64,000 nucleotides of DNA, taken from assembly GCF_000749845.1 (NCBI RefSeq), contig NZ_JQHM01000001.1, forward strand, positions 1,550,001-1,614,000, given 5' to 3'. Below are positions 41,308 through 50,794 of this stretch, in pieces. This DNA comes from Pectobacterium betavasculorum. Its GTDB lineage: Bacteria; Pseudomonadota; Gammaproteobacteria; Enterobacterales; Enterobacteriaceae. The first letter of the stretch is position 1. Each line of letters starts with the position of its first letter. Under the pieces are notes generated by a model. It saw only the letters and a program-made list of their open reading frames with translations. It did no database searches and was not told where the DNA came from. A program made the position numbers and the translations under genes.

Positions 41308-43443
41308 TTGCTCACCTTTGCCCCGGGAATTCGTCGCTATGTGTATAACAGCAGTTGGCTGTATACCATTCGTATCCTCATTGCTCTCAGTGGGGCGGCA
41401 GCGGTTCCCTGGTGGTTAGATCAACCGACATCAACCATTCCCGTCACACTTGGCGTCGTCGCGGCCGCTCTTACCGACCTTGACGATCGCCTTACTGGGC
41501 GTCTGCGTAATTTGTTCATTACGCTAGCCTGTTTTTTTGTCGCTTCCGTTTCAATCGAACTGCTTTTTCCCTATCCCTGGCTGTTCGGTCTTGGTCTCGC
41601 AGTGTCGACCTGTGGTTTTATCCTGCTAGGGGCATTGGGGCAGCGCTATGCAACTATCGCATTCGGCGCACTGCTGATCGCGATTTATACCATGCTAGGC
41701 ATATCCCTTTACGACAACTGGTATCAGCAACCCATCATGCTGCTGATCGGAGCGTTGTGGTACAATTTGCTGACGCTATTCGGCCATTTGATATTCCCAA
41801 TCCGCCCGCTACAGGACAACCTCGCACAGTGTTATCAGCAACTGGCCCGCTATCTGGATGCAAAAGCTAATCTGTTCGATCCCGATATTGAAGAGGAAAC
41901 CGATAAGCCCTTAATTGATGTCGCGATGGCAAATAGCCAACTGGTTGCGACACTCAATCAGACCAAATCATCGTTGTTAACGCGTCTGCGTGGCGATCGT
42001 GGCCAGCGCGGAACACGTCAAACGTTGCACTACTATTTTGTCGCGCAGGATATTCATGAACGAGCCAGCTCATCGCATGTTTACTATCCGCAGTTGCGTG
42101 AAAAGCTACGCTATAGCGACGTTTTATTTCGTTTTCAGCGCCTACTGAGCATGCAGGCCAAAGCCTGTCAGCAGCTATCACAATCTATTCTGCTGCACCA
42201 AAAATACCAGCACGACAGTCGCATTGAGCGGGCTTTCGTGCATCTAGAATCTGCAATTACGCGCATTGCGGGCAACAGTATGGCAGATGCTGCACAAATC
42301 AAAGCACTCACTTATCTATTAAACAACCTGCGCGCCATTGATGCTCAGTTGTCGACCATCGAATCCGAACAGGCCATTGAGCAAGAAAACACCGCAGAAA
42401 ACACGCTGGCAGATGATAACATCACAGGCTGGAGCGATATACGCTTACGCATTAGCCGCCACCTGACACCTCAGTCGGCGCTATTTCGCCATGCCATTCG
42501 TATGTCCGTGCTACTTTGTAGTGGCTATGCGTTGATTCAGGTTACGGGCTTACAACACGGCTATTGGATTCTGCTGACCAGCTTGTTCGTTTGCCAGCCC
42601 AACTATAACGCCACTCGGCGACGGCTCACGCTGAGAGTTATCGGGACATTGACCGGTATTTTGCTCGGCCTGCCTATTCTGTATTTCGTCCCTTCTCTGG
42701 AAGGACAACTGACGTTGATCGTCATTAGTGGTGTACTGTTTTTTGCCTTTCGCAACGTGCAGTACGCGCATGCAACCATGTTTATTACGCTGCTTGTCCT
42801 GCTCTGTTTTAATCTATTGGGTGAAGGCTTTGAAGTCGCAGTACCGCGTATTATCGATACATTGTTTGGGTGTGCCATCGCGTGGGCGGCAGTGAGCTTT
42901 ATCTGGCCAGACTGGCGTTTCCGCGGTTTACCAACCGTTATCAATAAGACATTAAATGCCAACTGCCGTTATCTTGATGCGATCATGATTCAGTATCATC
43001 AGGGGAGGGATAATAGCCTGCCTTATCGTATTGCCCGCCGCGATGCGCATAACTGTGACGCAGAACTGGCATCGGTTGTGTCAAATATGTCTTCTGAACC
43101 CCACACAACCAAGAAAAAGCTGGATAGTGCATTTCGTTTCATGTGCCTGAATCATACGTTGCTAAGTTATATCTCAACGCTCGGCGCGCATCGTGGAAAA
43201 ATCACATCGTCGGAAACGCTGCAATTGCTGGATGATGCAGTGTGTTATGTTGATGACGCGCTACATGGCGGCGAAGAGGAGAATTTACATATCAATCAGG
43301 GATTGAAAACCATTACCGCCAGCATTCAATCCCTCTCACCCGAATCAGACAGTAAAGAGTCATTAATTATTCAGCAAGTCGGACTGCTCATCGGCCTCTT
43401 ACCCGAACTCGTACAGCTAAAAAATGACATGATTACACAGTAG
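41308..43443 (+). CDS. yccS: FUSC-family efflux-type membrane protein YccS
   Basis: The 711-residue protein has two clusters of membrane helices (about 20-165 and 395-530), each followed by a cytoplasmic helical part, the layout of the FUSC / AaeB-like group. The sequence matches E. coli YccS closely (YVYNSSWLYTIRILIALSGA; QRYATIAFGALLIAIYTMLG). The substrate is unknown. It starts at TTG 41308, with AAGGA 8 bases upstream, 20 bases after yccF, so the two form an operon. Confidence 0.92.
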   Translation: MLTFAPGIRRYVYNSSWLYTIRILIALSGAAAVPWWLDQPTSTIPVTLGVVAAALTDLDDRLTGRLRNLFITLACFFVASVSIELLFPYPWLFGLGLAVSTCGFILLGALGQRYATIAFGALLIAIYTMLGISLYDNWYQQPIMLLIGALWYNLLTLFGHLIFPIRPLQDNLAQCYQQLARYLDAKANLFDPDIEEETDKPLIDVAMANSQLVATLNQTKSSLLTRLRGDRGQRGTRQTLHYYFVAQDIHERASSSHVYYPQLREKLRYSDVLFRFQRLLSMQAKACQQLSQSILLHQKYQHDSRIERAFVHLESAITRIAGNSMADAAQIKALTYLLNNLRAIDAQLSTIESEQAIEQENTAENTLADDNITGWSDIRLRISRHLTPQSALFRHAIRMSVLLCSGYALIQVTGLQHGYWILLTSLFVCQPNYNATRRRLTLRVIGTLTGILLGLPILYFVPSLEGQLTLIVISGVLFFAFRNVQYAHATMFITLLVLLCFNLLGEGFEVAVPRIIDTLFGCAIAWAAVSFIWPDWRFRGLPTVINKTLNANCRYLDAIMIQYHQGRDNSLPYRIARRDAHNCDAELASVVSNMSSEPHTTKKKLDSAFRFMCLNHTLLSYISTLGAHRGKITSSETLQLLDDAVCYVDDALHGGEEENLHINQGLKTITASIQSLSPESDSKESLIIQQVGLLIGLLPELVQLKNDMITQ

Positions 43444-43458
43444 AAACAGGGCTGTTTC

Positions 43459-44085
43459 TTAGTGCTTTGGTCCTTTGACCGCAGCGTTGTTTTTATACCA
43501 TTCCAACAGTTCGTTGCGGATGCCACGAGGAAGTGCCGCCTGATGCGTGCCACAAATGGCACCAGCAAGCGCCAATAGTACGTTAACGCTCAAATTAGCT
43601 CGAACCTTTCGCAACTCAAGGTAGCTGTTTTTCGCACCAAAATGCTGTAATTCATCAACATTCTTTATTCCTGCTTTCCACAGGAGACGTTCAATATCAT
43701 GGTTAAGATTCGGCAGGTCTTTTAATCGCCCGTTCGTACTTCTGACTTCCTTATCATACTGTGCGCCCACCAGCGCCATTCGGGCGAAATGCAAGAGCTG
43801 CACAGGTTCTTGCCATAATACGTCATCGACAAGAAAGTAGTTCAACGGGACTGGCATACCGCGTTTGGTATAAATTAAATTAGGCATATCACGCTGCTGA
43901 AAATATTCTTCATCTTTCTTACTGGCGCGAAGATAGAGTTCTCCCTCCGACACCAGTCCAAAAATTGTTTTGTTTGCTGCGATGCTGTAGCCACCAAATT
44001 GGGAGCGCGAAGTGATGTTTCCCAAAGATGAAAAAGACTGCTGAGATTGCAAAATCCTTTTTTTGCATAATTGCTTCATTGCCAT
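43459..44085 (-). CDS. sxy: Competence regulator Sxy/TfoX
   Basis: Coactivator that directs CRP to CRP-S promoters of DNA-uptake genes. The 208 residues have a TfoX N-terminal domain (SQFGGYSIAANKTIFGLVSEGELYLRA) and a C-terminal helix-hairpin part (LKDLPNLNHDIERLLWKAGIKNVDELQHFGAK). AAGGATT precedes the ATG. It is between yccS and sulA, as in E. coli. Confidence 0.94.
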   Translation of the reverse strand: MAMKQLCKKRILQSQQSFSSLGNITSRSQFGGYSIAANKTIFGLVSEGELYLRASKKDEEYFQQRDMPNLIYTKRGMPVPLNYFLVDDVLWQEPVQLLHFARMALVGAQYDKEVRSTNGRLKDLPNLNHDIERLLWKAGIKNVDELQHFGAKNSYLELRKVRANLSVNVLLALAGAICGTHQAALPRGIRNELLEWYKNNAAVKGPKH

Positions 44086-44262
44086 AATCCTTAGTATTGA
44101 AATGATCTCTTCCTGAGCAATTAAAAAATATCTATTGCAGGAACAAATAATTAAGCACAGCCCCGATGCGGCTTCAAACAGTAAATGTGTTTACTGTCTC
44201 TTGCATAAGGAATATGCGAAGCGCTTTCAAAAAATCAGGTTGATTTTCACGCGCACAGTAGT

Positions 44263-44282
44263 TACTGTACATACATACAGTA
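44263..44282 (+). promoter_or_regulatory. LexA box upstream of sulA
   Basis: TACTGTACATACATACAGTA matches the LexA palindrome (TACTGT-N8-ACAGTA) with perfect outer arms, 21 bases before the sulA ATG. Confidence 0.95.
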
Positions 44283-44303
44283 ACACTATGGGTAGAACTC
44301 ATT

Positions 44304-44810
44304 ATGCGTACGCAATCAATCCGCTCTCACAACATCGAGTCGTCATCATTTTCTGCAAATCAACACACTGCGGAACCCTCGGTTGTCGCTGGTGGGATTA
44401 TCAGCGAGATCGTATACAACGCCGATCAACCCATAGTCACACACTTGTTATTACCGCTCTTGCAGCAGTTAGGCACGCAGTCTCGTTGGCTGCTGTGGCT
44501 TTCGCCTCAGCAAAAATTGAGCCGTCCTTGGGTACAGCAATCTGGGTTACCGCTGGATAAAATGGTACAACTCCATCATATCAACCCTCGGTGTACGGTT
44601 GATGCCATGGAAAGAGCGTTACTGACAGGGAATTACAGCGCCGTTTTGTGCTGGTTACCGCACGAATTGACGGAAGAAGAGAGGGTTCGGTTACGTCACG
44701 CCGCTCAGACAGGGAATACGTATGGCTTTATTATGCGGTCAGAAGGTATCGATGGGGGCGCCTATAGACTGTTTCCTAGCCTTAAAATTCACTCGACATT
44801 GTATCATTAA
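44304..44810 (+). CDS. sulA: SOS cell-division inhibitor SulA
   Basis: Binds FtsZ and stops division during the SOS response; Lon degrades it afterwards. The 168 residues align with E. coli SulA ([39 protein letters not shown]) and end with the Lon-recognised histidine-tyrosine tail (STLYH). The ribosome site is weak. A near-perfect LexA box sits upstream. Confidence 0.95.
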   Translation: MRTQSIRSHNIESSSFSANQHTAEPSVVAGGIISEIVYNADQPIVTHLLLPLLQQLGTQSRWLLWLSPQQKLSRPWVQQSGLPLDKMVQLHHINPRCTVDAMERALLTGNYSAVLCWLPHELTEEERVRLRHAAQTGNTYGFIMRSEGIDGGAYRLFPSLKIHSTLYH

Positions 44811-44858
44811 GTAAATTAAGAATTTTCTCACCCCCTTCTAGTTATATGCCTTGCCGAT

Positions 44859-44888
44859 GCCCGCAGAACGGTATTCCGCGGGCTTTTT
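44859..44888 (+). terminator. sulA terminator
   Basis: GCCCGC and GCGGGC arms followed by TTTTT, 49 bases after the sulA stop. Confidence 0.75.
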
Positions 44889-44973
44889 GGATGTTTTTAA
44901 TACAGCCAAAGGACGTAAGTTCTGTCAAAAGCATCTACTATTTGTTAGCAAGTATGTATGAATCGTGCGGTTT

Positions 44974-44995
44974 TCTTATGACGCAAATCACATCA
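44974..44995 (+). promoter_or_regulatory. Candidate CRP site upstream of ompA
   Basis: TATGA-CGCAAA-TCACA matches the CRP pattern TGTGA-N6-TCACA with one mismatch. E. coli ompA is under CRP influence. Confidence 0.4.
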
Positions 44996-45149
44996 TACTT
45001 GTAACTTTCTCATCACGTTGTAGACTTTAACTCGCTGGAGTTGCTCTTTTATAACGTCAGTTGACTGACAGTGAGTCATAAATAAGGGCAAAGTCTCCAA
45101 CCAAAGGATTTTAACCAAAGGTTTATTAGCCCTCCAGGTTAATTGCCGA

Positions 45150-45172
45150 TTTGGATGATAATGAGGCGTAAA
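45150..45172 (+). promoter_or_regulatory. Conserved ompA ribosome site and sRNA target
   Basis: TTTGGATGATAATGAGGCGT directly before the ompA ATG resembles the E. coli ompA translation start region, which the sRNA MicA covers. MicA pairing here is inferred from that likeness only. Confidence 0.5.
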
Positions 45173-46267
45173 ATGAAAAAAACAGCTATCGCAGTTGCAG
45201 TGGCACTGGCTAGCTTCGCGACCATCGCGCAAGCAGCTCCTAAAGACAATACCTGGTACACCGGTGGTAAACTGGGTGTGTCTCAATTCCACGATACTGG
45301 TTTCTACGGTAATGGTTACACCGGTGTCAACAACAACCCAATCAAAAGCAAGTTAGGCGCTGGTGCGTTCGTTGGTTATCAAGCCAACCCGTACCTGGGT
45401 TTTGAACTGGGCTATGACTGGCTGGGCCGCATGAAGTATGCTGGTTCAACTGCATCAAACGATGACAGCGCTAGCTTCAAGGCACAAGGCATCCAACTGG
45501 CTGCTAAACTGAGCTACCCAGTTCTTCCTGATTTGGATGTTTATACCCGCTTGGGTGGTATGTTATGGCGCGCTGACAGCCATGCAGCCACATCTGTAAA
45601 TACCGGTACCAGAGCTGACATCAGCAATGACGACACTGGCGTTTCCCCACTGGCTGCAATCGGTGTTGAATATGCCATCGACAAAAACTGGGCTACTCGT
45701 ATTGACTACCAGTGGGTAAGCAACATTGGTGATGCAGGCACCGTCGGTGCTCGTCCAGACAACATGCTTATCAGTGCTGGTCTTTCTTACCGTTTCGGCC
45801 AGGATGACCGTGTAGCACCAGTTGCCGCACCAGCCCCTGCTCCAGCTCCAGTTGTTGAAACCAAGCGTTTCACCCTGAAATCTGACGTTCTGTTCAACTT
45901 CAACAAAGCAACGCTGAAAGCAGAAGGCCAGCAATCACTGGATCAACTGTACACCCAGTTGAGCTCTCTGGATCCAAAAGATGGTTCCGTTGTTGTTCTG
46001 GGCTTCACTGACCGTTTGGGTTCAGAGCAATACAACCAAGGTCTGTCTGAAAAACGCGCTCAGAGCGTAGTTGATTACCTGGTATCTAAAGGTATCCCTG
46101 CGAACAAAGTCTCTGCTCGTGGCTTAGGTAAATCTCAACCAGTTACCGGTTCTACCTGTGACAACGTGAAACCTCGTGCTGCGCTGATCGACTGCCTGGC
46201 ACCGGATCGTCGCGTAGAGATCGAAGTTAAAGGCATCAAAGACGTTGTAACTCAGCCTCAGGCTTAA
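45173..46267 (+). CDS. ompA: Outer membrane protein A
   Basis: Abundant outer-membrane protein that ties the membrane to peptidoglycan. The 364-residue precursor has a signal peptide (AQA before [14 protein letters not shown]), an eight-stranded barrel (about mature 1-175), a Pro-Ala hinge ([18 protein letters not shown]) and the OmpA C-terminal domain with [20 protein letters not shown]. Two Cys near the end can form the usual disulphide. ATG 45173 follows GAGG at 6 bases; an earlier in-frame start is rejected. Confidence 0.97.
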   Translation: MKKTAIAVAVALASFATIAQAAPKDNTWYTGGKLGVSQFHDTGFYGNGYTGVNNNPIKSKLGAGAFVGYQANPYLGFELGYDWLGRMKYAGSTASNDDSASFKAQGIQLAAKLSYPVLPDLDVYTRLGGMLWRADSHAATSVNTGTRADISNDDTGVSPLAAIGVEYAIDKNWATRIDYQWVSNIGDAGTVGARPDNMLISAGLSYRFGQDDRVAPVAAPAPAPAPVVETKRFTLKSDVLFNFNKATLKAEGQQSLDQLYTQLSSLDPKDGSVVVLGFTDRLGSEQYNQGLSEKRAQSVVDYLVSKGIPANKVSARGLGKSQPVTGSTCDNVKPRAALIDCLAPDRRVEIEVKGIKDVVTQPQA

Positions 46268-46277
46268 GTTATTAACG

Positions 46278-46306
46278 AAAAAAACCTCGCTTCGGCGAGG
46301 TTTTTT
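46278..46306. terminator. Bidirectional terminator between ompA and matP
   Basis: ACCTCGC-TTCG-GCGAGGT hairpin with A6 on one side and T6 on the other. Confidence 0.92.
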
Positions 46307-46340
46307 CATGCTTGTTTGCCACTAAATGATAAAAAACCGA

Positions 46341-46799
46341 TCACTTCTCTTCTTTGTTCAGTATGGCCTTAAGATCCTGCTTGAGCAGCGACATCTGGCT
46401 GGCATACTTTTCTTTATGCTCAGCGTCTTCGATTAACTGCACAATCGTTTCTGACAAGGTAACGCCACGTCTCTGAGCGAGATCCGCAAGGCGTTGCCAG
46501 ACCAAATACTCCAGATCGATCGATTTCTTGCGTGTATGCTGGTGTTCCGCGTTGAAATGGCGTTTACGCCGCGCGCGAATCGTCTGCTTCATCCGGTTTT
46601 CTAAGGTGGGATTCATACACTGCGCAATCCACTCCAGCACTTTCACTGGCTGGTTTTCCATTTTAAACAATGCCTGTACAGCGTCATCCGCGGCACTTTG
46701 CTCAAGAAAACGCGTAATTTCCTCTCCTTCCCGATGCTTCTTCATCAGGTATTTCCATTTCCATCCGCACTCAAGATTTTCTAGTTGTTGATATTTCAT
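46341..46799 (-). CDS. matP: Macrodomain Ter protein MatP
   Basis: Dimeric DNA-binding protein that organises the terminus macrodomain by binding matS sites and delays Ter segregation. The 152 residues match E. coli Mat[22 protein letters not shown], the four-helix region, the ribbon-helix-helix part [20 protein letters not shown] and the C-terminal coiled coil. It is divergent from ycbZ. Confidence 0.96.
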   Translation of the reverse strand: MKYQQLENLECGWKWKYLMKKHREGEEITRFLEQSAADDAVQALFKMENQPVKVLEWIAQCMNPTLENRMKQTIRARRKRHFNAEHQHTRKKSIDLEYLVWQRLADLAQRRGVTLSETIVQLIEDAEHKEKYASQMSLLKQDLKAILNKEEK

Positions 46800-47018
46800 A
46801 TTAAATTCTTTAGTGACCGCGTAACGTTACTTTCAGCATAACAGTTTTCCTTGATTTTGACCGCTTTCTGACGCCTTTCCGATAGCTTTTAAGACGATTA
46901 ACCAAACACGGCCTAAGCTTCAGCAAATGAAAGATGACGGATTGATGACTCTCCTTATGCGCAGTCGGCATTATTCTTGTATAATCACGCTTTTCCTTTA
47001 GACGATTATATTGATACT

Positions 47019-48746
47019 TTGACCAGTAACCGACTCTCATGGCAGCATTTACTGCCAAATAATACGCCTTATCAAACGTTATTCACTCAGGCAGCTCAGC
47101 TTGCTCCTGCTGAATTCTCCGCTATTCAGTCGCGTCTGGCAGACAGTCTGACGCTCTTTTGCCACCCTCGTTCCCCTTCCCGCTTTATGCTATTGAAAGC
47201 GCAAGAGAACGATGAATATATGGCATTGATCGCCCGTGCGCTGAGCGCCATCAGGCCAGACTCCGGGGCGATACATGGCAGTAAATATATCATTGAGGGT
47301 CGTCATATCCGGGTCGAACCCGCCACACAGCCTGCGGATAATTTTGCCGCACAGCAGTCTTGTGGCTATCAAGAATGGATTGAACCTGAGCAACTCTTCG
47401 GCTGCGTGCGCAATTTCCACGATGAAATCACACTACATCCTGGGCTGATTCATCAGGTTAATGGCGGTACGTTGATCCTGTCTGCCAGAGCGTTGCTGGC
47501 TCAGCCGTTAATGTGGCTGCGTCTGAAACAAATTATGGCAGAAGGCCTCTATCGCTGGCTGTCGCCAGACGAGCGTAAACCACTTCCTGTTGATTTGCCG
47601 CCAATGGCACTTGATATCCGTCTGATCATTCTAGGGGACCGAGAAAGTCTGGCAGATATTCATGATATGGAGCCGGAATTAGGCGAACACGCGATTTATG
47701 GTGAGTTCGAAGCGCAACTGCAATTGATTGAAACGGACGACATGGCGCGCTGGTGTACTTACATCAATGCATTATGCAGCGAAAATCAACTGCCACTGCT
47801 GGATGCGGATGCCTGGCCAGCATTAGTCAATATTGCCGTGCGCTACAGCGGCGATCAGGGCAATTTGCCATTATGTCCACGCTGGCTAGTCAGTCAGTTA
47901 AAATACGCGTCGCTGTACGCGAGAGATGGTCAGATTACGGAGCAGGCGCTGGTTGACGCGATGGCCGCTCGCCAATGGCGTGAAGGTTATCTTCGTGAGC
48001 GTATGCAGGATGAGATAGAACTGGGCCAGATCCTGATCGAAACGGAAGGTGAAGTCGTCGGCCAGGTTAACGGGCTTTCCGTACTGGAATTCCCCGGCTA
48101 CCCCGTTGCCTTTGGCGAGCCGACACGTATCAGTTGCGTGGTTCACGCTGGCGATGGTGAATTTACTGACGTCGAGCGCAAAGCCGAACTTGCTGGTAAT
48201 TTACACGCTAAAGGCATGATGATCATGCAAGCGTTTCTGATTACCGAACTGGATCTTGACCAACAGCTTCCTTTCTCAGCTTCCATGGTCTTCGAGCAAT
48301 CATATAGCGAAGTTGATGGCGACAGTGCCTCACTGGCAGAGTTGTGCGCACTGATCAGTGCCCTCTCCTTACGACCAATCAACCAGCAGTTCGCCGTTAC
48401 CGGTTCCGTCGATCAATTCGGTCGTGTGCAGCCAATTGGCGGTGTGAATGAGAAAATCGAAGGATTCTTTGAGGTTTGCCAGCGTCGTGGGCTAACGGGT
48501 ACTCAGGGCGTGATTTTACCTGCCACTAACCTACGTCATCTCTGTTTACAGGAAGATGTCGTTGAGGCTGTACGCGAAGGGAAATTCCATTTGTTCCCAG
48601 TAGAAACTGCGCCGGAAGCGGTGTCATTACTGACTAATTTCGCTTACGACGATGAGCAGCAGCCAAATCTGTTAGCAGCGATTCGTGAGCGAATTGGACA
48701 ACTTTTACCGCAGGAACGTAGACGTTTCCCTTGGTTTTTCCGTTAA
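47019..48746 (+). CDS. ycbZ: Lon-like protease YcbZ (LonH)
   Basis: Lon-family protein whose AAA part is degenerate (no Walker A) while the Lon protease domain is intact: catalytic Ser in EVDGDSASLAEL and Lys in GGVNEKIEGFFEVC. About 575 residues with start TTG 47019 (MTSNRLSWQHLLPNN), set by alignment with E. coli YcbZ. The frame stays open back to 46977, but a TATAAT box at 46980-46985 overlaps that extension, so it is unlikely. E. coli work links it to ribosome assembly. Start uncertain; function moderately known. Confidence 0.88.
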   Translation: MTSNRLSWQHLLPNNTPYQTLFTQAAQLAPAEFSAIQSRLADSLTLFCHPRSPSRFMLLKAQENDEYMALIARALSAIRPDSGAIHGSKYIIEGRHIRVEPATQPADNFAAQQSCGYQEWIEPEQLFGCVRNFHDEITLHPGLIHQVNGGTLILSARALLAQPLMWLRLKQIMAEGLYRWLSPDERKPLPVDLPPMALDIRLIILGDRESLADIHDMEPELGEHAIYGEFEAQLQLIETDDMARWCTYINALCSENQLPLLDADAWPALVNIAVRYSGDQGNLPLCPRWLVSQLKYASLYARDGQITEQALVDAMAARQWREGYLRERMQDEIELGQILIETEGEVVGQVNGLSVLEFPGYPVAFGEPTRISCVVHAGDGEFTDVERKAELAGNLHAKGMMIMQAFLITELDLDQQLPFSASMVFEQSYSEVDGDSASLAELCALISALSLRPINQQFAVTGSVDQFGRVQPIGGVNEKIEGFFEVCQRRGLTGTQGVILPATNLRHLCLQEDVVEAVREGKFHLFPVETAPEAVSLLTNFAYDDEQQPNLLAAIRERIGQLLPQERRRFPWFFR

Positions 48747-48749
48747 ATC

Positions 48750-48766
48750 AACTGGTTCAACCAGAC
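48750..48766 (+). promoter_or_regulatory. FadR operator upstream of fabA
   Basis: AACTGGTTCAACCAGAC contains the palindrome CTGGT-TCA-ACCAG, the FadR consensus core. It lies 72 bases before the fabA ATG, where FadR activates fabA in E. coli. Confidence 0.75.
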
Positions 48767-48781
48767 GCAACAGACTTGCTC

Positions 48782-48799
48782 AGCGTACAGGTGTACGCT
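48782..48799 (+). promoter_or_regulatory. FabR operator upstream of fabA
   Basis: AGCGTACAGGTGTACGCT is a near-perfect palindrome matching the FabR site AGCGTACANNTGTNCGCT. It lies 39 bases before the ATG, between the FadR site and fabA, suited to repression. Confidence 0.8.
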
Positions 48800-48837
48800 A
48801 ATCTGCGTGCTTTATTAAAACAAGGCTTACAGAGACC

Positions 48838-49356
48838 ATGGTAGATAAACGCGAATCCTATACAAAAGAAGACCTCCTTGCCTCCAGTCGTGGTGAACTG
48901 TTCGGCCCACAAGGCCCTCAGTTACCTGCCCCTAACATGCTAATGATGGACCGCGTCGTTAAAATGACAGAAGACGGCGGTAAGTACGGCAAAGGCTATG
49001 TAGAAGCCGAATTGGATATCACGCCTGATCTATGGTTCTTCGACTGCCATTTCATCGGCGATCCAGTGATGCCAGGCTGCCTTGGTCTGGATGCCATGTG
49101 GCAGCTAGTCGGCTTCTATTTAGGCTGGTTGGGTGGCGAAGGCAAAGGCCGCGCACTCGGCGTAGGTGAAGTCAAATTCACTGGGCAAGTTCTGCCAACG
49201 GCGAAGAAAGTCACTTACCGTATTCATTTCAAACGCGTAATCAATCGCCGTTTGGTAATGGGTATTGCTGATGGTGAAGTGTTGGTTGACGGTCAACAGA
49301 TCTATGCCGCTGACGAATTGAAAGTGGGTCTGTTCAAAGATACCAGTTCTTTCTAA
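48838..49356 (+). CDS. fabA: 3-hydroxydecanoyl-ACP dehydratase/isomerase FabA
   Basis: Makes the cis-3-decenoyl-ACP that starts unsaturated fatty acids. The 172 residues match E. coli FabA, with the catalytic His in [14 protein letters not shown] and the catalytic Asp in [12 protein letters not shown]. It follows ycbZ as in E. coli. FadR and FabR operators upstream predict balanced activation and repression by acyl-CoA and unsaturated acyl-ACP. The rmf gene that follows fabA in E. coli is absent. Confidence 0.97.
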   Translation: MVDKRESYTKEDLLASSRGELFGPQGPQLPAPNMLMMDRVVKMTEDGGKYGKGYVEAELDITPDLWFFDCHFIGDPVMPGCLGLDAMWQLVGFYLGWLGGEGKGRALGVGEVKFTGQVLPTAKKVTYRIHFKRVINRRLVMGIADGEVLVDGQQIYAADELKVGLFKDTSSF

Positions 49357-49371
49357 GCACCAAACGACACT

Positions 49372-49395
49372 GCGGGCGAAGCGTTTTTCGCCCGC
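49372..49395. terminator. Hairpin after fabA
   Basis: GCGGGCGAA-GCGTTT-TTCGCCCGC strong stem 15 bases after the fabA stop, with a poor T run. Confidence 0.55.
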
Positions 49396-49450
49396 GTTAT
49401 CCCTTCCATTTATCCGATTGCATCCAACCGCAAACTAAGTCACTCGCTTA

Positions 49451-50104
49451 TCATGCTGGACTTTTCAGTTCATTGGTGATCGACTGCCGCACGTCTTGCG
49501 GTATTTTCAATTCGGTCGCTAACGCATCCAAATAGCTTTTCTCCATGAAGTGATCGACATCAATGACCGCACAGCTTAAGAAGTAGACTTCGAGCGCCTC
49601 TTCTTCATTCTTCACGTCTTTCGCCAGCAAGACTGGGTCGAGCGGTTGTTCTATCGCTTCCTGCACCCAGCGCTGCGCATCGCTACCCAGTTGCAGCTGC
49701 TGAATATTGTCATCAATGCGCTGTTTCTCAGTCGCATCGATGTGCCCGTCACTCTTGGCAGCAAAAACCAGAGCCTGAATCAAACGTCGTGCACGAATAT
49801 TATCAGCCGAGGATTGGGTACCAAACTGAGGATCATCCTGATGCGTGTCGCGAACGCGTTTTTTGTACTGATTCCATAACACAACGCCGGCAGCCGCACT
49901 ACCGCCGATAATCAAAGCATTTTTACCCAATGAGCCCATGATTTTCCGCGTGGATTTATTCGACAACAATACGCCCGCCAAACCACCCAATGCTGCGGGC
50001 TTCAGCATATCCCCCAAATTGCCGTTTTTCCCGCCCTGATGATGACTCCCCTGCTTGCTACCGGAGCCTAGTAAGCCCTGAATTTGTTGCAGCCAATTAT
50101 TCAT
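49451..50104 (-). CDS. yebE: YebE-like DUF533 inner-membrane protein
   Basis: The 217-residue protein matches E. coli YebE: MNNWLQQIQGLLGSGS, a Gly-rich hydrophobic region (LKPAALGGLAGVLLSNKS and NALIIGGSAAAGVVLWNQYKKR), then a soluble TerB-like domain (AAKSDGHIDATEKQRIDDNI and VYFLSCAVIDVDHFMEKSYLDAL). E. coli yebE responds to envelope stress; the function is unknown. AGGA lies 6 bases before ATG 50104 and touches the ATG at 50110. Confidence 0.9.
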   Translation of the reverse strand: MNNWLQQIQGLLGSGSKQGSHHQGGKNGNLGDMLKPAALGGLAGVLLSNKSTRKIMGSLGKNALIIGGSAAAGVVLWNQYKKRVRDTHQDDPQFGTQSSADNIRARRLIQALVFAAKSDGHIDATEKQRIDDNIQQLQLGSDAQRWVQEAIEQPLDPVLLAKDVKNEEEALEVYFLSCAVIDVDHFMEKSYLDALATELKIPQDVRQSITNELKSPA

Positions 50105-50263
50105 TTTCATTCCTCAAGGAAAAGTGACATCACAGATGGTGTTGTCATCCATAGTAATGGTGTGGAAGGCATTTGTTTGTCAGATTGTGTATAGCAATGA
50201 AAAGTATGGACCGCACTTTCTATGCGATCCATGTGGGAGATTTATATGGCTATTCTGAGAGCG

Positions 50264-50531
50264 TCAAGACGCGGGTTTTAGCGGTGTTTTCCTCACTGGC
50301 GTGTTTCCCGCGACATAATAGCGTGCTTTACTGCGTGGCAGCGGCTGACGGCGGCGGATTAGCACACCGCGCAACCATAAGCCATCGAGCAGCCCCGCTA
50401 ACCCTTTTGCCGCAATACCGCGCTTTGTCTTTCGGCAGACAGGGGCTGAACTCGACACTCAAGTTAGAGTAAAGCCGCCGCTCGTTAACGATATTTTGGA
50501 TCAGTACGAACGACACCTGAATTTTCTTCAT
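50264..50531 (-). pseudogene. betI: Decayed C-terminal fragment of the TetR regulator BetI
   Basis: Two overlapping minus-strand frames together match the end of BetI, the repressor of choline-glycine betaine genes. The first gives ERRLYSNLSVEF...LPKDKAR, like RRLLSNLVSEF...LPREQAQ. After a frameshift near 50410-50430 the second gives AAKGLAGLLDGLWLRGVL, like the BetI AAxGLAALIDGLWLR signature. The N-terminal two thirds, including the DNA-binding domain, was not found, so the fragment cannot be functional. Confidence 0.65.
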
Positions 50532-50794
50532 CTTAATAGAGAAGCACCGGGCAATACGCTCACCTTCCCTGATACATGATGAGTACGCTATGGCGCTAGA
50601 ATACGGCGCTATTTTTCAATCACTTACCCCTCATTACTCATTTATACGGCATCGTGTTTTTCCCGAATTTATGGGCTGTGCCGCATTCTTTGCTTCCACG
50701 ATTTGCGCTTTATTTTTGAAACGGTATACTGCATGCATTAAATTGAAATACGGTTTTAAAAAATGTATTTGTCCGTCACAAAAAAGGAACGAAC
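50532..50794. other. Region between the betI remnant and the SpiX-like gene
   Basis: No gene is supported. The half next to the SpiX-like gene holds a candidate promoter (TTTGCG at 50702-50707, 17-base spacer, TATACT at 50725-50730) and the candidate KdgR box. Confidence 0.5.
50741..50760 (+). promoter_or_regulatory. Candidate KdgR operator before the SpiX-like gene
   Basis: AATTGAAATACGGTTTTAAA is an imperfect TTGAAA...TTTTAA palindrome resembling the KdgR box TGAAA-N5-TTTCA. It lies just downstream of a candidate -10 box, a position suited to repression. Confidence 0.4.

Larger units (their letters stand above)
44811..45172. other. sulA-ompA intergenic region with ompA promoter and leader
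   Basis: 362 bases without a gene. It holds the sulA terminator, a candidate CRP site and the long leader expected for ompA. Confidence 0.6.

Noticed and set aside
44135..44560. Plus-strand open frame of 141 codons overlapping sulA
   Set aside because: It runs through the LexA box and sulA in another frame; SulA is the recognised product.
50173..50472. Plus-strand open frame of 99 codons
   Set aside because: It is the antisense shadow of the betI remnant.
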